In this document: piece after piece, positions 9,998 through 22,400 of the stretch | Layout: each line of letters opens with the position of its first letter | How positions within the stretch are numbered: the stretch's first letter is position 1 | Source of the DNA: Morinoia aosen | Lineage: Eukaryota > Arthropoda > Malacostraca > Amphipoda > Talitridae | Assembly (NCBI GenBank): GCA_030386875.1 | Contig: CM059563.1 | Span: 10,124,001 to 10,188,000 of the forward strand | Length of the DNA stretch: 64,000 nt | Direction of reading: 5' to 3' | Program-made: the position numbers and the translations under genes | The notes under the pieces: generated by a model | Databases searched by the model: none | The model's input: the letters and a program-made list of their open reading frames with translations, nothing else | What the model was told of the DNA's origin: nothing

Positions 9998-12900
9998 ATG
10001 TTATTTTTAGGAAAAATTTTGTCCGCACCTCCCAACCAACACAGCGAATGTCTCGTTCCGACATTCCTGACAGCTGACGATTTTTATGAACATTGCAGAT
10101 GCCCTCTGATTTTAATGGGTGATATGAATGGCCATGTTGGTATACTGGGTGAGCCTGTGAATGCAAATGGACAAAAATTGATTGATTTCTGTGATGAGAA
10201 TGAACTTGAGAACCTAAATGTAACAATAGGAAATGGCTTGCATACATGGCAAAGCAGGGAATGTAAAACTGCAATTGACTATATGATAGTGAATAGTAGA
10301 GCAAGAGAGTGTGTCAAAGAAATGTTTGTAGATGAAGATGATTTTGATATTGATAGTGACCATAAAATGCTTGTACTAGAATATAATTGGGGTGGAAAGG
10401 AGCCGATGCAGAAGGCCAGCAGAGTAAGAGAAAATTGGCGTATTAAAATGGCAAACTGGGAAGAATTTAGAAATGAATTGAGTAGATGTAACTGGAACAG
10501 GTGTGGAAATGTAAATGACCTAAATAAGGAGATTGCAAGAACCTTGTATGATGTGGCAGAGCAAAAGATCGGTAGAATGAAATGCAGGAAAAGTACAGGG
10601 AATGCTAGGTGGTTTACGAGTGAGATAAAGGAAGAACGAACGAGAAGGAAGACTTTAAATAAAAAACAACGCAGTATGAGGAAAATGTATGAAAGACGCA
10701 GAATTACTGAGGATGAATGGCAGAGTGTATGGAATGAGTACAAGGACCAGCAGAAGAAAGTAAAGAGAATGATCAATGAGGCTAGGGTTAAAGAAGAGAG
10801 ACAGCAAGTTGAAAATCTAAGAAAGAAAGGTCTAGATGGAATAAAAGATTGGTATAGGTTTATACAAGGTAATGATAGAGGTAGTGAAGTTCAAGTTGAT
10901 GAATTAGTAGTCAATGGTTGCAGTGTACAAGATAGGATGCAAATGGTGAAAGCAGTCGAAGAATACTGGGAGGACATTGGTGGAATGAATGAGCAGGTTA
11001 CAGATGATGAACCAATAAATTTTCTGATAGATGAACATGAACTGCAAATGGAAGACGAAATCACTTGTGAAGAGATTGTAAGTTTTTTGAAGAAAGTGAA
11101 AAATGGAAAGGCATGTGGCCCTGATAAGATACCATATGAGTTCTATAAATGTGGAGGAGAGAGTGTAGTCAGTATGTTGAAATGTTTATTTGATGAGATA
11201 TGGAAGAGTGAAAGAGTACCGGATGACTGGAACAAGTGTAATGTAGTTCTGTTGCATAAGGGTGGACATAAGAGTATGAAAGAACTTAAAAATTACAGAC
11301 CAATTGCACTGGGTGACACCGTATGTAAGATCTTTTGTGGTATTTTGAATGAGAGAATGAAAAATTTAGTTGAGGAATTAGGAGTCCTGGGAGAAGAACA
11401 GAATGGTTTTAGGCAAGATAGACGGGGGGAGGATAATCTGTTTGTAGTGAGTGAAATAATTGAGCGAATGAAGAAGGATAACAAGAAGGTATATTTAGCA
11501 TTCCTGGATATTGAAAAGGCGTATGACAGAGTGGATCGGGTTAGGCTGTTTGAAATTTTGAGAAAAGTTGGTTTTAGCAGAAAAATAGTGAACATTGTAC
11601 AGAGTCTGTATGAGAACACAAGTGCTATCTACAGGTTAGGAAATTTGGAAACAGGGCAAGTGAGGAGTGTTAGAGGAGTGAGACAGGGCTGTACTCTGTC
11701 CCCCCTGTTGTTTGGATTGTACACAGAAGAATTAGCAGTTCGACTGAGAGGGAGTGGTTTAGGACTGAAAGTTGGTAATGAGAGACTGAGCTGTTTGTTG
11801 TATGCTGATGATGTGGTTGTGGTTAGTGAATGTGGTCATGAACTACAAAGGATGCTTGACATTGTGAATGGATATAGTACTGATTTCAAGATGAACTTTG
11901 GTGCCGATAAAAGTAAGGTCATGGTTATAAATAGTGATGAGACTGATAGAGACAGACTGTGGAATATTGGAGAAATCAGAATAGGTAGAACAAAAGAATA
12001 CAAATATCTAGGTTGTATGATGAGTGAAGATGGATGTACTAGAACTAAAGGTGAGAAAGTGGCTAAAGCAATGCAGTGGAGTGGACGGTTAGGTAGTGTG
12101 GCCAGATACAGAGCAAACAAGTACGAATGTGTGAGAGGAATGTGGAAGTATGTTGCTGTACCTAGTGTCATGTATGGTATGAGTGCTCTTGCCTGGAATG
12201 GAAGTGATCTTGAAAAGCTGGATGTGATACAAAATAAGGTAGGACGTGTAGCATTGGGTGCTCCGAAATGGACAGCTACAGAAGCCATTAGAGGTGACCT
12301 AGGGTGGAGCCTATTTTCAGAAAGAATGATGAAAGCTGTGCTGAATTATAAGGTGAGAATTGAAAGAATGCAGAATAGCAGGTGGGTAAGGCGAATCTTT
12401 GAATGGAATCTGAGTGTAAGCTATTGGGAGAAAGTATGTTGGGGGCATGCAAGGAAACTCAGTATGCAAAAGATTATTCATGTTAGAATTGGGAGACCTG
12501 TGGATGACTGGAGTTTAATAAATGTAGGAGGTGTAGGGCCTGAGTGGGACTGCAAGAGGTGGAAGAAAGAGATTGAGAGACGAACAAAAGAGTATGGATT
12601 GAATAAGTGGAAGCTTAGCATGATGCGCAAGCCTACACTTAACTGGTATATGAAAAAGAAAGCACCTAAGTTTGAGCTGTTCTATGATGGTAGTTTTGGA
12701 AGTCAACTCTTGTTTGCTGTGAGATGTAAGTCATTGAGTGTGAACAGACGTACATGGAGATGGAATGAGAATAATAACAGATTATGTCAGCAGTGTAATA
12801 GTGGAGTAGAGGAAACAATTGAGCATTTAGTGCTGGAATGTAGTAAGTATGAGCAAGAGAGAGAGAGTTTTATGAATGTGGTGTCTGAGCAGTATGGAGA

Positions 12901-13036
12901 GAATGAGTGGAATGCCAGATGTGCTGAAGATGATTGCGGTATGAGCTGTCTTGCTGGATTGGATCAGGAGTGCAATTTGAGTATCATCGAAGCTATGAAA
13001 TTGTTTCTTGTGCGTGCCTGGAGTAAGAGACAGTGA
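9998..13036 (+). CDS. LINE endonuclease (partial)/reverse transcriptase polyprotein
   Basis: The 1012-codon frame shows endonuclease motifs LILMGDMNGHVGILGEPV, AIDYMIVN and IDSDHKMLVLE. A Lys/Arg-rich linker follows, then reverse transcriptase motifs [60 protein letters not shown] and the catalytic LLYADDVVVV. The C-terminal end carries CQQCNSGVEETIEHLVLEC. The start codon at 9998 is simply the first ATG in frame; clear family similarity begins near 10060 (DDFYEHCRCPL). The N-terminal part of the endonuclease is missing, so the protein is probably not functional alone although the frame is intact. Confidence 0.85.
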   Translation: MLFLGKILSAPPNQHSECLVPTFLTADDFYEHCRCPLILMGDMNGHVGILGEPVNANGQKLIDFCDENELENLNVTIGNGLHTWQSRECKTAIDYMIVNSRARECVKEMFVDEDDFDIDSDHKMLVLEYNWGGKEPMQKASRVRENWRIKMANWEEFRNELSRCNWNRCGNVNDLNKEIARTLYDVAEQKIGRMKCRKSTGNARWFTSEIKEERTRRKTLNKKQRSMRKMYERRRITEDEWQSVWNEYKDQQKKVKRMINEARVKEERQQVENLRKKGLDGIKDWYRFIQGNDRGSEVQVDELVVNGCSVQDRMQMVKAVEEYWEDIGGMNEQVTDDEPINFLIDEHELQMEDEITCEEIVSFLKKVKNGKACGPDKIPYEFYKCGGESVVSMLKCLFDEIWKSERVPDDWNKCNVVLLHKGGHKSMKELKNYRPIALGDTVCKIFCGILNERMKNLVEELGVLGEEQNGFRQDRRGEDNLFVVSEIIERMKKDNKKVYLAFLDIEKAYDRVDRVRLFEILRKVGFSRKIVNIVQSLYENTSAIYRLGNLETGQVRSVRGVRQGCTLSPLLFGLYTEELAVRLRGSGLGLKVGNERLSCLLYADDVVVVSECGHELQRMLDIVNGYSTDFKMNFGADKSKVMVINSDETDRDRLWNIGEIRIGRTKEYKYLGCMMSEDGCTRTKGEKVAKAMQWSGRLGSVARYRANKYECVRGMWKYVAVPSVMYGMSALAWNGSDLEKLDVIQNKVGRVALGAPKWTATEAIRGDLGWSLFSERMMKAVLNYKVRIERMQNSRWVRRIFEWNLSVSYWEKVCWGHARKLSMQKIIHVRIGRPVDDWSLINVGGVGPEWDCKRWKKEIERRTKEYGLNKWKLSMMRKPTLNWYMKKKAPKFELFYDGSFGSQLLFAVRCKSLSVNRRTWRWNENNNRLCQQCNSGVEETIEHLVLECSKYEQERESFMNVVSEQYGENEWNARCAEDDCGMSCLAGLDQECNLSIIEAMKLFLVRAWSKRQ

Positions 13037-13269
13037 CTGGAATGAGCCAGTCAGGTAGAATGGTCAGTAATGACCCAATATGCCTGGGGATGGTGTTTTG
13101 ACGCACTGGCTATCCCAGTGACGCCATCCAATTGCAGCTTGTGACGAGGATTGGTAAATCCTGAGTAGTTTAGTGGACAAGTCTGGTACCAGGCGCTGAA
13201 CTCTTTGTGTGATAACTGTGGAGGGAATTGTAGGCCGTTACAAAGGCCCCGACGCTGTCGGCCCTCAAT

Positions 13270-13293
13270 TTCAAGTTCAAGTTCAAGTTCAAG
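13270..13293 (+). repeat. TTCAAG x4, LINE 3' tail
   Basis: Four exact TTCAAG hexamers mark the 3' terminus of the LINE beginning at 9998. Confidence 0.85.
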
Positions 13294-13297
13294 TTCA

Positions 13298-13332
13298 TCT
13301 GAAGTAGGGATTGTTTTCTGAAGTAGGGATTG
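13298..13332 (+). repeat. 16-bp direct repeat between LINE tail and DCTN1
   Basis: TCTGAAGTAGGGATTG occurs at 13298-13313 and again at 13317-13332. It could be a small local duplication made at the LINE insertion site or part of the DCTN1 5' region. It does not behave as a flanking target duplication, because both copies lie on the 3' side of the element. Confidence 0.7.
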
Positions 13333-13406
13333 CATATTATCAGCTTTGTCAAATGTACTACTTCTTATAAATTGAAGAATTATTTGTCGCTAGTTTCTTC
13401 GACAGG

Positions 13407-13458
13407 ATGAGTGACTCGGCTATTAAAGTGGGAAATAAAGTTAGGATCGTTGGTAAAG
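13407..13458 (+). CDS. DCTN1: DCTN1 exon 1: start codon and first CAP-Gly strand
   Basis: [17 protein letters not shown], ending in phase 1 at the donor GTAAGT. The ATG has A at -3 and G at +4 is absent (A). It is chosen because [11 protein letters not shown] is the conserved first strand of the CAP-Gly fold and fly Glued starts at a similar distance before it. An acceptor-like CAG ends at 13405, so transcription may begin in an upstream exon. Confidence 0.93.
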
Positions 13459-16400
13459 GTAAGTCTGCGGTGTGACAAACCCAAAGATTTTTCGTTCTTG
13501 AAAATTTTGTAGCTAGGCCCTAATCTTCATTTTTCATAAAGATCGTCTTGTGCGAATCCGATTTCAATGTAAACCCTAATTAAACTCTGGAATTGATAAG
13601 GCTATGTTCAATTTTGAATATGGAAAGTTCATTGCAAGTATCAAAAATTATAATATCTACTTACTATTGAAACCACATGCATTCTATAATTATATTGACT
13701 TTTGCAGATGTGATTGGTGAGGTTGCATATGTTGGAGCAACAAAGTTTGCTCCTGGCAAATGGGTGGGTGTGGTGCTTGAGCATCCTAATGGGCGCAATA
13801 ATGGCACTGTAGAGGGCACCACCTATTTCAAGGTAAATTTTTATTTTGTTTCAGTTTTTACTACTTGTTATTAATATAATTTAATTGCCTGCATATTGTT
13901 AAAGAGTAAATTTAATATTCCTATTCTGAGGAGATTTGTTTTAAAATGTGTCTGAAGTAATCATGTTTTAGGTTAATTATTGGGACTCAAGAAGGTAGCT
14001 TATCTCAAATGCAATTTGCATACTGTCTGTAAAGAGTAGTATATTTTGTATTTGCAGATGAATTGAGAAAATTCAATAAGATAGGACAAATTTTAGGCAC
14101 CCTAAAAAGTTGACATGTAATTATATTACTGTTAAGCTAACTTTAAATTATAATGTATGAAGTTGTTTGTCTTGACATGTTCTAAAGGGCACAACAACCT
14201 ACATTAAAGAAAGTTTTTAGGCTAATTTCTAAAATACTGCCATTGCAATTAAACTTGAACTTAGTTTTTGCCAAGAAATAAATTTAAAATTTAGCTAGTC
14301 AGGACATTTAGCTCTGAAGTCCTAGGGAAATTGCATAGATTTTAATATTTACTTAAGAGATGCTGAGCAAGTTTTTGAGGGTTCCAGGATCCGTTGCTGG
14401 AGATTTTGGCTTGATGTAGTATTTTCTCTAGTTAAGACATTTTACATGCATCATATTGCTATGAGCATTTTTAATTTGTTTCAGTTCTCAAAGTATTAAT
14501 ATTTACCCATAGAAAACATAATATATGATAAAGTATTGTATTAAATTTGTTTAAAACTTACTTTATAATTAGCTTGAATCATTAAATATATCATTAAAAT
14601 TACTGATTGCTCTAGTGAAACTGCTTAATGGTTCTATAATATTTTACCTGCATTATTTCCAAAATTAATTTTTATTACAAATTCAGACTTGTATGACTCT
14701 CATTGTATTTGTATTATGTACAACCATGCTTTTTTTCATTTAATAAGTATTTTTGTTTTTTTTCTTTATTTTACTTTAAAAAGGTTTTCTTATTCATTTT
14801 TGTATTTTATAGATTTGATCCTCTAATGTTTATCCTCTTATTTGATCCATTCCTCTTTCTTCTTTAGCTATTTTTCTTCTATATTTTAGTTTACTGATTC
14901 TCTTTTTTATTTTAAAATTTTATTTTTATCTTTCTTCATCTGTCAATTCAAATGTACTTGTGATTAATTTTAATTTATGTTAACATGCTTAACCCTTAAT
15001 CTTGAAATTTTAGTATTATTTTATGCTGGACTCTTTATTTTATATTCTTTAGTGTATACTTACCTTAGACTTTACGATCAATATGCAGTTTAGGGGATCC
15101 ACCAAAATTAATAATTTTATTCCAAAGAATCACTAAAGGAACCCATTTAAGAACGTTTTACACGAATGCCATTCTGATCGCTGATGCGTTATTTTTGAAT
15201 TATTGAACTTTCAAGTTTGCTTTCGCGCGCCAAAGGAAGCGAGCGCCCCAAGCGGAATTTAATTAATTACGGAAGCTAACCCCCTATTATAAACGTAAAC
15301 AGGTTGGGTCGTGAGGGGGAGACACAGTTCTTCTAGTGAAAATTATAACTAAAAGTTCTAGCCCACCCATTAGGGTTATTTTAACAATTGTGTTGACATG
15401 AGCTCCAAGATGGCGGTTACCCGGTACGGTCGCAGCCATCTTGGAGCTGATGTAAACACAATTGCGGACGTAACCTGTATGGGTGGGTTAGAACTTTTAT
15501 TTATAATTTTCACTAGAAGAACTGTGGCTCCCCATCACAACCCAACCTGTTTACGTTTATAATAGGGGGTTAGCTTCCGTTATTAATTAAATTCCACTTG
15601 GCGTGCTCGCTTCCTTTGGCATGCGAAAGCCAACTTCAAAGTTCAATAATTCAAAAATAACGCATCAGCGATCAGAATGACATTCATCTAAAACATTCTT
15701 AAATGAGTTCCTTTAGTGATTCTTTGGAATAAAATTCTTAATTTTGGTGGATCCCCTAAACTGCATATTGGCCCTTTACTTTAGACTCTTTGGCAGATAC
15801 TTTCTATGCTGTGCTCTTATCTTATTATGTGCACTGTTTCTTATGCATCATATTATGCTCTTATCTACTATTGTGCACTTCCTGTCCTGCTTTTTCTAGT
15901 TTGTATTGTGAAAGGATTGCTCTGTATTCATCATATTTTGTTTTCCATCATACTCATTAATCATGATGGATGTTTTAATCTTTGCCCTACTTCACTGTGC
16001 AGTAAAATTTAACCTTGAATGATTCACCTTTGTTATGAATTACAGAACCATTCAATAATTCATTTTATTATCCTGTATTATTAAAACTCAACCCTTCAAA
16101 GGGATCCAGCTATTGTCTATGAGAATTAGTGCTCCCAGGGAAAATATGTGAGGTCCACAGCTAAAGAATGTTTAGGCCTTCCTTTTATAGAAATCGAAAA
16201 GTTTTTTGTTTAGTTTTTCACCTTTTTTTCTAATTCATTGCTGTCCTGTTTTTCAGCACCTACTACTTTCTTTGTGAACTTTTATCTTGTTTCATAAACT
16301 TCTTTCTCTACTTGATGTTTCTATGCACCTGATGCGTAGATTCCACATTTCCTTAACTTAGTGCAAAAAATGGTTCCTTCCTCTTTTTGGAATGCCTTTG

Positions 16401-19400
16401 TTGCTGTTAAGGAGGCTCAACATAGCATCTAATCTACTTTAAATTCTTATGGCCTGCTAAAATTTAGGAGTCACCCAAATGTTGTTGGAAAGTCATGGAT
16501 GGAACATTTGCAGTGTGAAGAGAAACATGGACTGTTCGTGCGCCAGACACAGCTTGAGTCTCTGGATGGCTCCGGCGATGATGCCAACAAGAGCGTGCGC
16601 CAGGCTGCTACACCTACTTCTGCTCCACGGTCAAGGTGACTGCTTATATTAAGTTGTTAAGTAAATACTTTTATGCCTTGTCTTAACTCATTTCCTGCCC
16701 TGTTGATTAGAAAATCATGTTTATTCCATTTAATGCCCCCACTTTTCTAAGAAGAGACCCTAGAATAGCAAATCAATCTTATCTCTCCATAAAATAATGT
16801 GATTCTAGGTGAATTCAGTCATCTGTAAATTTTGATAGTTCAAAAAAATATCAGTTGTGGTTCCAAATAACCAACACCTAAACTATCTTTACAACCAATT
16901 TCTGTTACATAGCTATTTGGTCTAATGAATTTGCTTACTTGCTGACTGGAGTTCAAAAACCAGAGCTTTTTTTGGTTGTAAAATCCATGCTCTCACCTGA
17001 TCAATGATTATAGAGTTTTTATAATGTACTATGTATATATGCATGATGAACTGTGAATTGCATGATTTTTCATTATCTGAATCTTGAAGCAGATATCAAG
17101 TGCAGTGTTAGATAGAAGTAGATTGTGAGGATGTTGGTGGTTCTGGTAAGCTGTTTAAAAACAAGTGTGAAGGCAGTTTTGCTGAAGTGAACTGCAGTTA
17201 TTTCCTATTACAATTCTTAGAGAACTCTTCAAGTATAATTATTAGTACCCTGATTGCCTAATATTATTGCCCTGAAATTCTAATATTACTACCTAAATTA
17301 TTAGTATCCTAATTATGTATTAGGTCTTGATTGCCCACGAGATAGTAATTGCCTCCAATTTACAATGTAATTTCAGCTGTGTAACACTCCTCGCACATAT
17401 GCAAGGAAAAATGTGAGCACTCGATACAATTATATGTACAGTTTGAGTTATGAATCAGGTACTGTTTGATTGCACATAGTTTCTTTTTTGCTGAGCTTTT
17501 GATTTTTTTAAAGAGCAGAAAGTTCTCATATAGTTAAGCTGTCAACAAATGATTTATTAAATGAAGATTTTGACTGAAAACCTGATATCAAACTGCAACC
17601 CTAGAGGCTTCAGCTTGCATGAGCGCACCTAGTGTAGGTGCATGACTGATACACTAGGTAGGAAAATCTAAATGTTACTTGGTTCATTTGTACAAACTTC
17701 TGATTGGATGAACCTTGCTAGAACTTGGCTGTTCTTTCATCAGTGGGAACTGTTACATGAGACTGGCGTTGAAATTTGCACAAGAATTGTATCTTGCAGT
17801 TCAGTCCTTTATCCACTTGGCTCAAGATTTAACCCTAGATATTGTTTAATGTAACTCCTTCAATAAATTTCACTCATAGATAATACCCTGGGAATAAAAG
17901 TTGAATAGTTAATCTAAATTCTTCTGTTTATTTTATTTCATTAACTTCTTGCCATATCTTTTGAGTACATTACTAGAAGATTAAAATTTTGTTACTTTGT
18001 GGTGCACTAAATTATCTAACTAGCTGCCTAACTGCCACAGCATTCAAAAATACCTGCTTTGTCATGCTCCTTTTAGCTGAGATTGTCAGTGATTACTTTC
18101 CATTGATCTGCCGCTACAATGAAAGCTTTAGTCATTTCAGTTGATTTTCACAATTAACATTATTAATGAACTGTTTGATTTTGACCTTTTTCCGTTCATT
18201 AAATTCCAAAGTATTGCTACTCTGACTAACTTAATCCTTTTTATATTTTGTTCAGCGCTGGCAAGCGTCGCATTGAGCCAACCAGGTGAGATTATTGTGC
18301 AAGTGTGTTAGTAAAATTTAGAGCCAAGTATATACAAAATTGGGCAGCCTTTTGCTTGGTTGCCTTTTTTAGCTGTTGTAATTAGGACAGATATCTATTA
18401 TGGTGCGAGATTACTATTGAGACTAAATTAGTGTTTTGGGTAAATATATGCATTCTCATGCAGACCTTTTATGGCTGTTAAAATCCTTCAATATCTACTT
18501 CTGTAGAGAGGAAATATTCTCCATTCACCCTTGTCAGTTATGTTCACTTGGAGCTCAGTTAAAGGTTCAAAGTTGAAATTGGATATTCAGTACTTGTATT
18601 GTTTGGCGAGTCCCAGGTCTCTCATGAGTGTCCTGATAAGCATTTCATGATGTGCTTGGTCTAAAGGCACTCTGCCATTTCTTGTAAAGGGTAACAGCTA
18701 CGGATATTTAAGTCACCATTTTGCTTTACTAAGTAACCATTTGAATGATCTTTAGCATTAAGAACTAATTTTTGGTGTAGGAGTACCCACCTCTATTTCT
18801 CTGTTTTTTTACATCTTCTACTACTCTAATCATGACAAGCCATGTTCCACATCTACGTTGGCTGCACTCATTAGCTGCATGCATGGTTCAGAGATAATGT
18901 AGAGAAAGATAGGAAACTCAATTAAGACGAAAAAGGATAGTGTTAGTTGTAAAATAAAAGAAGTTTTACAATTGAAATTTAAGAGTAATCAATGTTTTGA
19001 TCATGTTACTTGATCATTTAGGTCATATTTGATTGACTAACCACACGTGTATATGCATTATCATGATGTTCAAGATCAATATTTCATAAGATAAAGAAAT
19101 TAGTTAAAAACATGGATTCAATATTAGCATTAAAGTGAGGAATGTGTTGCAATGTTTTTGAACTGACAAATAACTTCCCTAAAGTGATTTTAATTCTATG
19201 TTCTGTGACCCTCTTTTTCTTGACAGAACAACAATGAAGCAGTGAATTATTCAAGCTAGACTTGTTTTTACCTCCAAAGTCTGCAAATATTCAAATCTGT
19301 TTTTAAATTGAATTTAGTTGTTTGATGCTAGACCTTAAATGACATCTGAATAGAGTTGAGAGTTACGGCTCAGATGAGCTTATATTATGCTCATGGGCTT

Positions 19401-22400
19401 TACGCTATTGGTGTGGCCCAGGTATTAGTTCTGTGAAGACAGGCCTTTTTATTTTGATCAAATTATGCTGTTAAGGTGTTGTAATGATGACTGCAGTATT
19501 TGTTATCAAAAACTGACTCAAGAATGCACGGTTAATTCATTCCTCTAAGAACTTAGCTTTTCAGTAGTTGCAGGTGCAAGTTTTTATAAATATTTAGAGT
19601 CTAGAATACCGATGTCATATTAATGTGACATGGTCTTTCATTCCCTTTCAAATGCTATTGATAATGTGCTTGCAAATTTTGTAATTTTTGTGGCTAAATT
19701 TGTTTAGAGTTCAAATTGCTAAACCTTAGAATTTATGTGCACTTGTAGAATGAATTACAAAAATATAAAGTGATCAAGATGTTGTAGCTCTACCAAGTTA
19801 TTTTTACTTAGTTTTTCTAAGGAAACATCACAGTTCAACACACGGACACTGACATTTCAGTGTCAGCTTAACGCTCTGACTTTTTAATTCATTTTCACCG
19901 GTACAATGGGTTTTCATTGTTAGGCTGTATCTTTATTCAATTTTCTATAAATAATTGTTAATTTGATATGCCACTGTTCCCCTTCAGTTTCAAAGCAGTG
20001 AATGTATTTTCTATGATCAGTTATGATTATTGTGGTTTAACCGATACTATTCTCTTATTGCAATGCTCTCAGTTTAAGGAGGAAACCACAGGGCAACCCT
20101 GTCCCTCAGAAGCCTGATCGTCTCAGGTAACGACAAATTTGGAGGGTCTCTGTTGTATATGCCTCCTAATGAGCATCTATACACTCTCATGGTCTTTGTA
20201 GTGCACTCTATGTCCCTGTATTGAATGCTTCCATTCTCCAAACTCTTGTACTGCATGGGGAACTTGATGTATTTCCTGTCAACTGCAAATTTCTTGGTAT
20301 GTAATAGAGCATCTGTATTCCAAATCCTATGTTGCACGAGGGACTTGATGTATTTTCTGCTAACTTAATGTTCCACAGCTGTTTATAACTTACTGGCACG
20401 TCAGACGTGTGTGAATTTAACAAGTGCATCACAGTACACTTTGATGGAGTTTCCTGGACGTGGCAAGTTTTTCTTTCTTGTCTCACGTGAAAACGGTGTT
20501 CCGCATCACCAGGCCAAGTAGTTCTAGAATGTGTATCATTGCAATTTTTGTGTGCTTGCCTTTTTCATACTTGGGGACTCTTTCTATTTATTTAAAAGCT
20601 TTATTATGTATAACATGCCCAAGAGTTCATGTGTAACTTCTCTGTGCCATTGTTCCCCGTTTGTTGTATTTATCAAGTTGTACAACGAATTGTCTCAGCT
20701 GTGGGATTGCTAACCTTCATTGATAAATTCTAGTTTATATGCAAAGTCTCGTTTGGAAATAATTTTGGAGATTATCATAATCCCTTACAAATAGTATGAA
20801 GCAATTTGTGAAACGTTCACACATTGGGTTTGATTAACAAAGCAAGGAAAAAAAACATCAATTTTGTTACAAGAAATATGACCATGCTTGGTTTCTTCAA
20901 TTTTAAAATTACTCATTGCAATCTGTGGTTTTCACTTGTAATCCATATTCTGGCTATGATTTACTTACTATAAAAGTGTTCTGTCTTGATTAAGGTTCAG
21001 GTGTCAACCTGAGTGTTAAAGGCTAATTCCTCATTGACAGCTCATGTGGATGATGCAAAGGATACTTCAGTCTTGTTAATGTCAGTCCTGCAGGTGGTTC
21101 TAAGTTTTATGGAGGGGCCTGATAGGATTTTGCGTTTGGGAATTTATCATAATGCAATATAGCAGGTGCACACAGTGTGCCTTTCATGTGGCTGGTTGAG
21201 TGCCTCTACTTGATTTGATTTAACATTAAAGAATTTTTTATTGATGTGGTTTATCATTCAATATCTAACATTGTTTAGTATTGATGATACAGGTCAATTT
21301 GTGTAGATATACTTCCCATTTACTATGTTGATGAAATGTTATTTATTTGTTACTAATGGTGTGCTATTCTCAGTCATTTGCAAGCAATGTCACCTTATTT
21401 TAGAAATATCATTGAGCTTGAGATTTTTTAATGACCGCTTCTTGCACGTGCTTCTTATTTAATCAATTGTTCCATGTGACTTGGCTAATCAAAGCATTTT
21501 ATATTCCTATTTTTAGTAGGCAACTCTTGCATGTTGTGTAAATTATTCCAAATTTGAATATTCTCTCAGCTTGATTTTAGAACCAATTTTTCTTGCTACT
21601 TGTGCACGAAAGAATACTCAAGTTCAGCCAATGCGAAAACCTATGTCTCATATCCAGAAATAATTTCTTGGGATGCAATATTATATCTATGAGAATCAAA
21701 ACAAGGCCTTGTTTCAAGATGCACCACTTCTATGCTTTGTGTCTATTTGCGTTCAGCCTCCTCTGTCAGCTTGTTTCAAAGGATCAAGTATGATTAGTTT
21801 ACAGTGCCACTTTTATGGAACTACAGCTAAGTGAATCTCTGTTATGCTTAATCTATTATCGCAATTCATAACTCCATTCATAAAGCTGTATTTTGGCCAT
21901 TTTTTGATGATTAGTGGTTGGTAGCCTAAAACATGTAATTTTAATTGCTGTACTAATATACAGAAGTGTAAAACTACTTTCTTGTTCAGTAATTGAGCCA
22001 TGCAGTTCTTGCTTAGTCTCTAGTCACAAAATTCACATGCAATTAGTATCGAAGATCAGTAGTGAGCTGCTGTTGTTGGTTAATACTTATTGGTTGTAGT
22101 ATTTTTTGTTTTACCATATTTTTGGATCATTCATCAAGGAATATAATACCTAAAAGACTTAAGTGCCGGAATTTCATATACTTTTCCTATTTAGTTTTTT
22201 AGCATTACAATAAAACTGTGATGAAGTTAATCGATTCAAAAAAGTATACCTGATGTTTAATTTTCACTGTTCTAATCTGTTGTTCATTTGTCTGCTTCAA
22301 GTAACTGTGAGGTTTGAGACCTTGAGCTTAAGTTCAGTTGAACGAATGACACTGAGCCCATGATGCAATGTGGTCAGGCTGCCAATAGCAGGCGGAGGTG

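Larger units (their letters stand above)
9998..13297 (+). mobile_element. 5'-truncated non-LTR retrotransposon with intact ORF and TTCAAG tail
   Basis: The element encodes part of an AP-type endonuclease, a complete reverse transcriptase and a C-terminal Cys/His motif in one unbroken frame. Its 3' end is a short tandem run of TTCAAG (four units, 13270-13293), typical of LINEs that end in simple repeats. The 5' boundary lies near 10000-10060, inside the endonuclease domain, so the copy is truncated at the 5' end. I could not find a target-site duplication. The open frame implies a recent insertion. Clade not assigned. Confidence 0.85.
13833..16513 (+). other. DCTN1: DCTN1 intron 2
   Basis: A 2.7-kb AT-rich intron. 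It holds the foldback element at 15079-15770 and a full-length sense copy of the CTAAT-tailed retroposon at 16092-16436. I see nothing else. Confidence 0.9.
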
